Of a stretch of 64,000 nt of DNA, positions 1 to 12,000 are shown piece after piece. The notes under the pieces were generated by a model. The model saw only the letters and a list, made by a program, of their open reading frames with translations, was not told the DNA's origin and did not search any database. The stretch's first letter is position 1. Each line of letters starts with the position of its first letter. The stretch comes from Manihot esculenta (lineage: Eukaryota; Streptophyta; Magnoliopsida; Malpighiales; Euphorbiaceae), in the NCBI RefSeq assembly GCF_001659605.2, contig NC_035171.2:25585825-25649824 (forward strand), given 5' to 3'. The translations under genes were made by a program, and so were the position numbers.

Positions 1-959
1 TTGAGGTGTCTTGAAGATTTGCTGAGCTGTCCTCACGTGTTTGAGGAGGGAAAGACTTCTTGAAAACTTGAAATTTAAGTTTTCCCGCGTCTCTGCTGTC
101 TGCTGTGGCAGGCCCTGTTTGCCCGGGTTGTGTGGGCAAACAACTCAGTCAAACAGTCTGTTTTGGGTGTTGTCTGCACTCTGCCTCTGTCTTGCGGGTC
201 TGTTTGCCCAGTTTGCTTTGGAAAACAATCTGGTCTAACAACATATCTGTGCTTTTCTCAACCTCCTCCCATTTCAGCTTCAACTTGGTTTGGGTAATCC
301 GACTTGGGCAAACCAGGCTTGTTCTCTTTTATTCTCTTTTGGGCAGTTTTAAGGCCATTTTATCAAATTACTCTTTTATACCATTTTCTGCAAAATAAGA
401 TCAAAACCACAAAATTAGGTAGAAAATGTGTAAATTAACATAAATAACAATATGAAAAATGGGTCTAAATTTTGTTTGATCAATACAATACATAATTTAT
501 ATAGTTTAGAAATTTATATACTATTTTATTATTAGTTAATATTATTATTTAATTAATTGTTAATTTTATATTAATTTAATTGTATATTATTTATAATCAT
601 CGTAGTTAAATTATAAAATTATAATTTTTAGTTATATATTAATTTTATTTATATATATATATTAAGAAATTAATATTAATTTCTGTGTATTATATAGATA
701 TAATTTATCACTTAAAATATATAAACTATAGTTGGTGATACATTATATGTATATGTACATGTATATCCAAAATATGAATAAAAAATTTAGCTTTGTTGCT
801 TTTTTCAAAAAAGTGTTGCCTCGCCTGCCTCTCGCCTCAGGTCGCCTTAGTGTTGCCTCTTGTCTTGATAACACTGGTGGTATAACTAAAGCTCACCATG
901 GGTAAAAAGTGACAATAAACAATTCCATATGTCGAAATATAGGTTCCTTTTATTATTTT
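1..959. other. Intron sequence with an AT-rich repeat copy (about 480-890)
   Basis: No coding exon of NPC1 is recognisable here. Bases 1-420 are relatively GC-rich and repeat the word tgtttgccc; origin unknown. From about 480 the sequence becomes extremely AT-rich and ends near 890 in a GCCTCGCC/TCGCC cluster followed by gtcttgataacact. The same arrangement recurs at 23441-23938, so this is a dispersed repeat. Confidence 0.5.
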
Positions 960-1258
960 TATTAAATTTGGATTAGGCCTAACTTACTCTAAAAGCCTCT
1001 TCAGCTGGAAGAGTGCCTAAGGTCTTTAAAGGATTATTACCCCTATTCCAAACTCGATGTGGGATTCAACACCTCTTTATACACAGAATTATACTGGAGT
1101 GTGAAACATTTAGGGGAGGCTCAATGTCGGTGGGAGGCTCTGATGCCATGTTAAATTTGGATCGGTCTTAACTTACCCCAATAGCTAGCTTAAGCGGGAG
1201 GAGTGCCTAAGGCTCTTATTCACATTACCTTTATCCCAAACCGATGTGAAATTTAACA
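960..1258 (-). mobile_element. Diverged TRIM element, complete
   Basis: Terminal-repeat retrotransposon in miniature. LTR-like ends at 960-1071 and 1149-1258 match the family seen intact at 39824-40136, with the primer-binding complement ggctctgatgcca between them. The flanks atttt (955-959) and attct (1259-1263) look like a 5-bp target duplication with one change. Many substitutions mark this as the oldest copy in the window. Bases 1259-1646 hold nothing recognisable. Confidence 0.7.
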
Positions 1259-1646
1259 ATTCTAAAACAAGTCATTTTTCTTGATAGTAGTCATTTTTTT
1301 TCTTAGATGGTAAAAAGTTGTTCGAGTTAAATCTATCATTGGTTTTCCAATCCGCTTTTAGCTTTGTCATGTGTGAACATCATGTAAATCTCATTCTATT
1401 CTTGTTAGAGCCTAGTGAATATCTCTTCTTGCTTCAGATGTTTTATGTGTGCGAAGCGTGAGCATTGGTTTAAATTATTAAGTATTTTCCCCCTAATTGA
1501 CGGGGTACTAGGGCATTAATTGTTTGATTTAAGAAGATACTGTTGTGTTGAAGAATTCACTTTTATTTATTTATAGTCTATTTGAAGCTCACTTCAACTG
1601 CTTGGTATTATATTACCTCTATCTGCCTAAATTTTCTTGTGTTCAG

Positions 1647-3740
1647 CATTATACTTCTGCAGACACATGTTTGAGTGCATTTGAGGCTCCCCTTGATCCG
1701 AGCACTGCCTTGGGAGGATTTCCAGGAAATAACCACATTCAGGTAAATCATAAATGTGTTCAGTCCTTCCTCAGTTTATGAATATGTGCAAACTAACACT
1801 TGGTATCACTTCTCAATTGCAGGCTTCTGCATTCGTGGTTACCTATCCAGTTAATAATGCAATTGATGAACAAGGCAACAAAAAGGCAGTGGCGTGGGAA
1901 AAAGCTTTTATTAAGCTAGTGGAGGTTTGATCATTGTACATTACTTTGGTTGTAAAATTAATTGTTTCCCAACTATTTGTAGGTTTTACATTTATGTAAT
2001 GTTCAGTAAATTTAATATCCACATTTCTGTTGTGGTTATGGACTATGGAGCATGGTTTTAAATCGCGGTCGCGGCCACGTTCGCGGTCGTGGTCGCGGGT
2101 AACGGAAACAGACCTATAACGGCCGTAACGTAACGGTAACGGCCTGGCGCTACGCAAATTTTTTAAAAAAATTTGCAAAGTTCATAAATAAAATGATATT
2201 GATTAGATTTAATTTAGAATAATGTATACAAATGCATAATAAACATAAATATATAAAATATAGATTATTTAACTTAAATTAAACATCATATAGTTTAAAA
2301 TAAGAAAAATCAACATAATCTTTATAGATTGAGTAAACTAATAGCTCAAAGTATAATTTTAACTCAAAACTAACACTTTAATCCACAAAAACTTACAAAA
2401 AAAAAAGGAAAAAAAACAACAATTAAAAACTAAAATAGATAAAATTTAACTAACTTTTTAGAAGAAATAAGCTTGGAAATAGAGTAGTTTATAATGGATC
2501 TAAGTTTATATGAAAAATATGCAAGGAAGATTGAAATTTGAAAGAGAAAGGGAAGAGAAAACTTAAAAAATATAGTCTTTGAAGCTGCTGAAAAGTGTAG
2601 AAACTAATGAAAATGAGAATAGGGAGCAAAAAATAAAAGATATAAAAGAATTTTAATTATTGGTAACGGCCGTTACCGTTACGTGACGGCCGTTACGCAT
2701 GCAAATCAGGAGGGGCCGTTATATAACGGGTTATTAACGGCCCCCCCCAAAACCCGTTACATAAAGGCCGTTACGTAACGTAACGGCCGTTATTTAAAAC
2801 CATGCTATGGAGTTCTAATGCAAAAGTATGTTATATGTCCATTCTGTTCTTTCTAATGCAAAAGTATGTTACCTGTAAAATGTTGTATGTCCATCCTACT
2901 CTTGCTAATGTTTGCTTGGACATGACTTTTGTTTATTAGTGTCCATAAGCTTTTGGAGAGGAATATTTTTATGCGTGCAAGTGAAAATTGTTAGAAGGCT
3001 TTGCTTCCTCAATAAAAGTATTTTCCTGAATGATTTTGACATTTGGGATGCACAGGGAAATTGGTCAAATGATGTTGTCCAATTCAATAAGAACACTTGA
3101 GTGTGTCTGAAAACCATTCAAATGTTGTTTGATTAGTTTAATTGCTTAAGTTCTCATGTTTTAAAACCTTTTGCGAGAGAATTTTACAAGAACTCAAGTA
3201 CTCAACTCTTTTTTGGTGGGATAGATTGTTGAAAGGTTGAAAATCTCCTTAATATATCTATGTACAACCTAGTACTTATGACGTAGTGGTGATAATATAA
3301 TGTGTTTTTGCCCTATTGTTTTTGAGAAAAGTAGTATTAGAAATGAACTTCATAATATGTAGAATAATTATACAGCTATTTTTTGGTTATACTGAATATT
3401 GTAGGTTATATATACATTTTTTAGCATGCAAGGATAGGTTAAGCTATATTGATAGTGGCTAGAATATTACTGAGAGAATTTCTATATTCTCCGGGCTTAC
3501 ATTTTTATGTCCCGCAATGTGCAAAAAGTTACCATTTTTTCCCCTTTTTAAGTTGGATGTTGCATCAATGGAATTGAAATTGTGGATTGCTATGCTTAAA
3601 AAAGTTCAAACCAATATTGTGGACAGGAGGAGCTACTGCCCATGATACATTCTAGAAATCTTACTCTTTCATACTCAAGTGAGAGCTCAATTGAGGAAGA
3701 ATTGAAAAGAGAGAGCACTGCGGATGTTGTAACCATAATT
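1647..3740 (+). CDS. NPC1: NPC1 exons 1-3 of the window: end of middle lumenal domain
   Basis: Exons 1647-1742, 1823-1924 and 3627-3740, all phase 0. They read through a TALGGF-type motif and the stretch [13 protein letters not shown], the conserved linker just before the sterol-sensing domain. The exon at 1647 opens in phase 0 directly after an AG, so the preceding exon lies upstream of the window. The intron 1925-3626 carries a 754-bp MITE; the intron 1743-1822 is only 80 bp. Confidence 0.93.
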
Positions 3741-5992
3741 GTAAGTGATAATATTACTGATATTTCTATACTAGCCAGGTGGTGATATGTGTGTAAATAA
3801 TTTGTATTCTACTACTATGCTTGCAGCCTTTATTTATCATTTGGAAACAAAATGATTTTCTTTTTGTTTTCCCTTTTTGTCCAACTGTCTCGCAGGTGAG
3901 CTATGTTGTGATGTTTGCTTACATATCTGTGACGTTGGGTGATGTACCTTCTTTGTCTACATTCTATGTCTCATCCAAGGTACTCTTTAGTCTGGCTCTG
4001 AAGTGTTCTTCAGTTTTGGTTTGGATTTATGCATGTGTTTATGTGCATCAAATATGATATACATGTACTTTATATTTCAACTAAGGTACAAAAAGGAAGG
4101 TACCACTTTGTGTTATTTAGCTTACTAGTACAACTTTGCAAACAGTACATAAGGCTAAGTTTTGTGAGGAACATATTTATGTGATATAGGAATCCTACAG
4201 ATACTAGGACTACTTTATTTTAGGGAAAAAAATGTTAGTAGTTTATTTAAGTAGTTTTATTTGATTTACGATTCCTAATTATAATTGGATTAGGGTTTAT
4301 AATTAGGGCCTATGTTACTTGGACTCAGATATGGGTGTCGGAAATGGGTGCATATTCTTATGTCTGATTTGTCAACTTTATAAATAGAAAATACATGGAA
4401 ATAGATTGTCAACTTTATAAATAGAAAATACATGGATATAGATCTATGTTTAGATATGGATGCTTGAATACATTATGTTATATAAAATAAACTAGAATAA
4501 ATAAAATATAAAGTTATGTAGTAACAATTATAGTCTAAATAAATGGTCGAGTACAACCAAATACATCATCTAAAATACAACTAATAACTATTTTTATCTT
4601 GAGAGAAAAGAATGTTCTATTTACTATATGCATGAATATATCGCTAAAGGGCCTTAAGTGCATGAATACGTGTCAGACACAGATTTCATGTTGTATCCCA
4701 TGAAGTGTTATGTTGACATGGGTATGACATGCAAAATGAAGAGTCGGAGTATCAAAATTAGGGCTAGAAAACATTATAAATAGGGCTTAGTTTCTTTACT
4801 TCTTTTATAGAACTTATTATGATTATTGACTATTGAGTTCAGCAAATAAAGTTGAGAATTAGTGTTTTTCCAAATTGAGAATTTGTTTCTCATCTTAAAT
4901 CCCTAAGTACTTATTATTTTTACTTCATTCCTATCCAGAAATCCCTCATTCCTATCCCAGAAACCTTAGCCTCTGTGCACTCTCTAACTCTTTTTACCTT
5001 CATCACACACATGTATATGTAAAATCTAAAAAATATTTCTTCACTGTTGGGTTAGGGTATCCCTCAGATGAGCTAGTTTGTGTGTTCCAGACATTTTGTT
5101 TATTAAACCAAGCAGAATAAACAAAAAGGATTAATGTAGGTAAGATGGAAAACACTCCCAACTTTTCCAGAGCTGAAGCTGCTGAACATGGCTAGTTGTA
5201 GTTGGCTGGTTTTCTGGAATTGAAAAATTTGACAGGACATCCGTGTTCAAAAAGATCTAGACCTTGTTTTTACTATTTTTTTTCCATAGAACTTCCAGAG
5301 TTTTTAAGTTGAAAAATCCATGTAAACATGTTTCACCACATCCACAACTGCCATATAAACTCCACTGCAAATCTATAATGTCACATGATCACATCAAACC
5401 ATCACTACTACTAGTACATTCCTTTGCTGTCATCACTCATCAGTGCCGTTGGATTGCCCCTATTCTATGATATAGAAGATTAATTAATGAAGTTGTTCTG
5501 TTCTTTCCCACTGACCACTCATCTAAGAAACCTGATTTTCCATTAACCCTTTATGGTCTGATATCTGATAAGGTTTGGCAAGTGTTGAATTCATTTGCTC
5601 CTTTGATTGTTAAAGCAATTCAAAGGATAAGATAAATTTAAGCATTTGGCGCACTTACATTTCCTTGCATATCCATTTACATGGGTTTGTGTAGAAGGAC
5701 ATGGGATGTGTTTTACTAGTAATATTTTCTACTTTTTCTTGGTTGTCTTCTTCCAATGGTTATGGTTGAGTGCTCAGATGTTGATGTTAATGCTACTAAC
5801 TGCTTGATCAAATGATTGTCAGGTACTGCTGGGCCTTTCAGGAGTTGTTCTTGTCATGCTTTCTGTCCTCGGATCTGTTGGATTTTTCAGTTGTGTTGGA
5901 GTTAAATCAACGCTAATAATAATGGAAGTTATTCCTTTTCTGGTTTTGGCGGTAAGTTGACTATCTAGCTATTTGCAAGTGCCAGTCTTGTG

Positions 5993-6029
<37 letters not shown>

Positions 6030-9000
6030 CCATGCGCTCGAAGCTTATAGGACAAGTCACTTAATTTTGTTCGTCAAAAAAAATTCTATAGCCTTAAAAT
6101 GCCTGATACTTCTATGCATGAATTTAATTACAGCAAGCTTGTTTTCTATGGAGGATATGATTAATTGATCAGTGAAAAGTCCTCATTTGAGCTTGATTTG
6201 TTCTAATACACAACTCGGGAAATGGCAAAAGGTGGGGGCTATCTAGTGGAACTGTTCACTAGAAGTGATTGGGATATTAACCATTTATATGTCATGGCCA
6301 TGCAAAAAATTACTATTCATAGGCATAACTGTGCTTTCAAGCCCAGTTATATGTGGGGCTTTCTTCCTATTTCTCCCCTTTGATCACAAACCCAGAAATG
6401 CGGATGAACAAACAGTTAGAATTCCAATCTTCCATGTTGAACTGGACTTGAAACTGGGCTTCCCTCGCCAAAATGGCTTCAGCTGTTTTGGTTTGGTTTG
6501 GTTTGGTTGCGTTGCCTTTAACTTATATGCCCTTTAATTTTTATTGTTTTCTTTTGTGCACTGCTGATGCGACATTTATTCCCACAAGCCATATTCTGAT
6601 TTCTGACACCTTCCCACCCCCAGTTTGCGGTAATTGAACTTGGCCCACAGAGGAGCATATACATGCTAGGGTACAAAACAATGTTAAAATTAATTGTTTG
6701 TTTCACTCCTTGTTCCTACAAACAGGTTGGGGTGGATAACATGTGTATATTGGTGCATGCTGTGAAACGGCAATCATTTGAGCTACTACTAGAGGAGCGA
6801 ATAAGTAATGCGTTGGTTGAAGTTGGTCCATCAATAACACTTGCTAGTTTATCTGAGATTCTGGCATTTGCTGTTGGAAGTTTCATTCCTATGCCAGCAT
6901 GTCGTGTTTTCTCTATGTTTGCAGGTTTGCAAATTACATTTTGTATTGTAATTTTGGTGTTTAATTTTTTTTTTAAACTGAACTTGGATATTGTTTGCCC
7001 GTTCTTCTGTAGCTTTGGCTGTTCTATTGGACTTCTTTCTACAAATTACAGCTTTTGTTGCATTGATTGTATTCGACTGTCAGAGAGCTGAGGATAGCAG
7101 GATTGACTGTTTCCCATGCATAAAGATGCCTTCATCTTCTGAAGGGCCTAATGAAGGTATCTGTATCATTTACACCATATTAATTTCCTTTGCTAATATG
7201 GGAAGTATGATATTGAACGAATCAGTAGATCTAAATTATTTTCATTATTTTATACCACCTCTAATGGAGTATCTTTTTGAATTTAGGCATCTACCAGAGA
7301 AGATCTGGTCTGCTGACTAGGTATATGAAGGTAACTTCTCAATATTCAGGTCATAAAACTAATGTCTTTACATCATTTTTTTATTCAAAGAGTATGCCGG
7401 ACTTATATTGAGAACTAAATTGCTATAGGGGGTTGGTGAAAGGACCATCCCTCAACTATGAGGAATGTTGAAGTGGCACCGGTAGCCCTCCAAATGCTCC
7501 AGTATGGAAAGCTGAATAAATCAAAATAGTTGAGGGTAGACCTAGGATGTTGCAAGATGTAGTAAAAAGAGAATAGTTATGCTAGATCTTTTGGATAATG
7601 CCTTAAACTAAGTGGAATGGAGTAAAGAACTCATATAATTGATTGCAATTAATATTGGATTAACAATTAAATGAGTTGAGTTAATTATGTATTGGAAAGT
7701 CTTGAGAATTTTAAGTAATATTTTTCATTACCTAATGGCAATTTGTATTTTGATCTTACTGTAGGAGGTTCATGCACCCATTCTTGGCCTTTGGGGAGTT
7801 CAAATAGTTGTTATTGTTGTCTTTGTTGGATTTGCTTTGACGAGCATTGTAAGTTGTTCGACTTTACACAACTGATTTGGGGCCGTCTCGTCATTGTATT
7901 TGCTATACATTCACCATTTCAATAATTTTTTTAAATGTTTTTATTCTTCTAGGCACTATCTACAAGGATTGAGTCTGGTTTAGAGCAAAAGATTGTTCTT
8001 CCCCGAGACTCTTACCTTCAGGTTCATGCTATATTGATTTTCGTTTATTTTATAAAAATTTGCTTTTTTATTTTGGTATTTTCCTTCATGTCTAACTTTC
8101 TTAAAACAAAACTTGTTTTGTATCTCAGGGTTATTTCAATAATGTTTCTGAATATTTGAGAATTGGACCACCACTATATTTTGTTGTGAAGGATTACAAC
8201 TATAGGTATCAGTTTTTGTTTTATCTTGACACTCTAATTTATTAAGCCTTCTGTTGGAATTGATGAAACGTTTCTTTTATGCATGGGATATCACATTGAA
8301 GATCTCATGAATATGAGAAAATTAGGAGATTGATTAGCACGTAGTAGTTATTTGTCAATAGAGTTCCATATGTATCATGCCGTTATAAATGTAGACTTTT
8401 GTATTCTGTAATTGAAATAGAATGAGCTGAACAAAAATGTAGGCTTTGTAGTTTATTGTTGTAGTTTGTTGTTCTCCTTCCTGCCTCTTTATTTTGCTTG
8501 TCGTCATGTACTAGATCCTGCATAAAAGTTTGGGCCTTCTTTTCTTTCCCCTAAAACTTTGAGCATCTTCTTTTTCTTCTTCTTCTCCTCCTCCTCCTCC
8601 TCCCCTATCTTTTGCATTTTTTTCTCCATTTCAAAGCAGGGGTCTCCCTACTCTCTTTCTTCTTTTTTTTTCCTGTCTCTAGAGAAAACAAAAAGGCCCA
8701 AGATAAAGAAAAATAGAAGAAACATATGAAGAAAAAGATTTGACAAGTTCACCTCTACATTCACTGCCTAACAAGGAAGCAGCACTAGTTGTCGGCTATC
8801 TCAGCTCCAAAAGACAGTAACTGGAGAAGGGGTGTCTGAAGTCCTGTGCAGCTCCAAGTTTTCTGCTCTTTCTATTTCTCTAATTTCCCGCTGCTCCTCT
8901 TTATTTCTTTTTTAATTTTATTTTCTTTATTGCCGCTTTCTAGTTCTGCCCCCACCAGCAACCTCAATCAGTTTAGTCAATTCCAGCAAAGCATTCTTTG

Positions 9001-12000
9001 GTCTTTGGGTCTTTGACTCCTTTAAATCTGGTAACAGTAACACAGCTTTAGGGATCTGCTCTGTTTGGATCCTAGTTTTGCTGGACTTGCTTGTTTTCTG
9101 GACTTGCCTTCGGTTTAGCAAAAATCTCATTGAGGGAGAGTGTTGGAATTGGTGACACCTTTTTCTTAACGCATGGGACATGTCTCATTGAAGAATCTCA
9201 TGCTTATGAGAAAGAACTGAGATTTATTAGCATAATCTTAGGAATGATATATTGATAGTCTTCCATATATATCCTGTATTCTCAATACAAATATGGACTT
9301 ATGCATTGTGCAATTAGAAGGTCTAGTTGCTAAAATAAGTCAAAAGCTTTTTGCGTTTTTGCAAGTCTAATCCAAAAGTTTTAATTATTGGCATAATTTA
9401 TTTAACTGAATATATTTAAAGAATTTTATCCAAAATTTTACGAAATTGTGAAATATTGTTGTAATTTATCCATTTTTTTATATGTTTTTTAATTTCATTT
9501 TCTAGTTGATCTAACCTTATTAATACCATCAATGACTATAAAACTTCATTTGGATATCCATGATATATCAAAATTCTTATCATGTAGTCAAATTAGGTGG
9601 TTTTAGTCATACACAGTCTCTTTCCTCATTAATACCAAATCACATCACTATTTGATGCTCATTGGTTGTGGAAATAATATTATGGAAAAGTTGATGAATA
9701 TGGTAAAGATAGATTTTAATGGTAGTTGCAAAGAAGTTGAAAAATGGAGTTAAAGGTTCAACCAAGGAAAATTGGATAAAATTTTAAAGCTTTCTAGAAA
9801 TTTGGATAATTGTGCCAAGATTTGGACATTTGCGTTAATTGTCAAGTCATGAAAAGGTTTGACTGATTTTTGTAATTAGGCCTGATTTTAGAGTGAATAA
9901 AAATTTAGTGTTTTTTTCTGTTCTCTTCTGTCTTTTTCATCTTCCTTGAAATCTCAACACTTCTTGTGTTCAAAGTTATACCATGTGCATTGTTTTACAT
10001 CGTGGTTGCAGCTGCATTCAGTCATTGTCACAGTTAATGGAAATAGGCCTATAACGGGCATAACATTACGGCAGGTGCTATCCCATCTTTTTGAAAAATT
10101 TTCAAAGTTCATGAAATGAAGAGATATTGGTAGATATAAATAAGATTCATATACACAATTATATAATAGGCTCAGTACATCAAATAAAGACTATAAATCC
10201 TTATTCTTAAACATCATTATCATTAATTAATTTATAACAAAGGATTTTAAAGAGGTGAATTATTGGTTAAGGTAGTTACATGTAAGTAATGGTCGGTAAT
10301 GGCCATAACGTAACAGCTGCTACACTTACAAATTTTTTGGGGGCCTGTAAATAACGGTGAAACGGGGAACAACCACCCAAAATCCTGTTACATTATGTAA
10401 GGGCTGTTATTTGATTCCATGACCATGTGTTATGTAAGCTAGCAACCTAATAAATTATACATTTGTAATATGAGGATTTTTAGGATATAAGCAAAGGGGA
10501 ACTAATTAGTGTTAGATAAACGTAATGCAAGTTTTGTTTGTGTTTTTAGGGGAGTGGTTATGTTTCAGAAAACAGATATAGGGCGGGAAGACTGAGAAGA
10601 TGCAGAAGGCAAAGAGTATGGTAGAAATTCTAAATTTTTATAGACACAAAGTTTATCTATTAGATTTAGAAATTGTCTTTAGGATGAAATGGCTTGGTGA
10701 ACATAAACAGGATATAGGCGAAATAGGGAAAAACTCAGGTCATGTTGTTTGTTTGATATCAATTCTTTTGTTAATTGTTGGATTCCATACTTCAATAATT
10801 AAGAGGGATTATATTGTTAAGGCTCCACAAGTTTTCTTGATTTTCAAATGTTTGGTGCATTTTGGATGGTCAATATAAAATGTTGTATTGGTTAGAGGGA
10901 AAATTGAGGCATTTTCAAGAAATTAACTTTAAGAGAAAATTATTTTCCTAAAATTATATATTTATTAGAAGGGACTGAACTAATAAGGAACCACATAGCA
11001 CATACTTGTTAGCCTACTTTCTATCACCAAGCATCTTTGGTTTGTTCTGGCTTCTCACTGGGCTAGTTGCCAAAACAATTTTAATCCCATATTTAAGTGC
11101 AAGCAAACAATAAAAGGAAAAGTGTTTTTCTCCCTCAAGAACTATTTTCTCCAAAGCATAAGTATTTATTATGAATGTATTTCTCGAATGTTATTCCATG
11201 AAAGAATAGATACAAATGTGAATATGAAACAAGTTCCTAACTAATTAGGAATTCCAAATCCCTAAAATTGAGCTATAAACTCAACTATACAAGGAATACA
11301 TAATTAATTAGGAATATATGGTTGCCTTCTCTTAACATTCTCTCTTAGGTTTTAGCAATAGATGTTAATCATGCCTATCTTGTTATAAATATAGTTAACT
11401 TGAGCTCCATTAGGAGTTTTCTGAAGGTATCTTTGAACTAATCTCCATTTTTAACATGACGTGTGCATGAGTACTAAGGGCTAGTTCTACAAATGCGTTG
11501 AAGAATAGTTGGTTGTAGTTTAGTTTGGGGAAATATAAGAATAGTTGGTTGTATTTTAGTTTGGGGAAATAAAAGCTCTTCGGTCAAGAAGTTGTTGGAA
11601 ATTTACAATTTATTCTAGGGAAGTTTATCCAACTTCTAATACAGGAAAATTATTCATCTTGTTAAATTTGGGCCAGGCCTAACTTACCCCAAAAGCTAGC
11701 TCTAGGGGGAGGAGTACCTATAGCCCATATAAGGGACACATTACCCCTTTCCACAATCGATGTGGGATTCAACACACCCCTTCACGCCCAGAATTTTTTA
11801 CTGGTGCGTGTCATATTTATGGGGCGCCCAACATCGGATGGGGAGGCTCTGATACCATGTTAAATTTGGGCCAGACCTAACTCACCCCAAAAGCTAGTTC
11901 TAGGGGGGAGGAGTACCTATAGCCCATATAAGGGGCACATTACCCCTTTCCACAACCGATGTGGGATTCAACACATCTTTTTGCCACCAAAGGTTTCTAT

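Noticed and set aside
41..398. Two overlapping short frames at the left edge
   Set aside because: They match no NPC1 exon and show no domain; they lie in a repeat-like intron segment.
1843..2178. 111-codon frame on the - strand
   Set aside because: It is antisense to an NPC1 exon and runs into the GC-rich end of MITE copy A.
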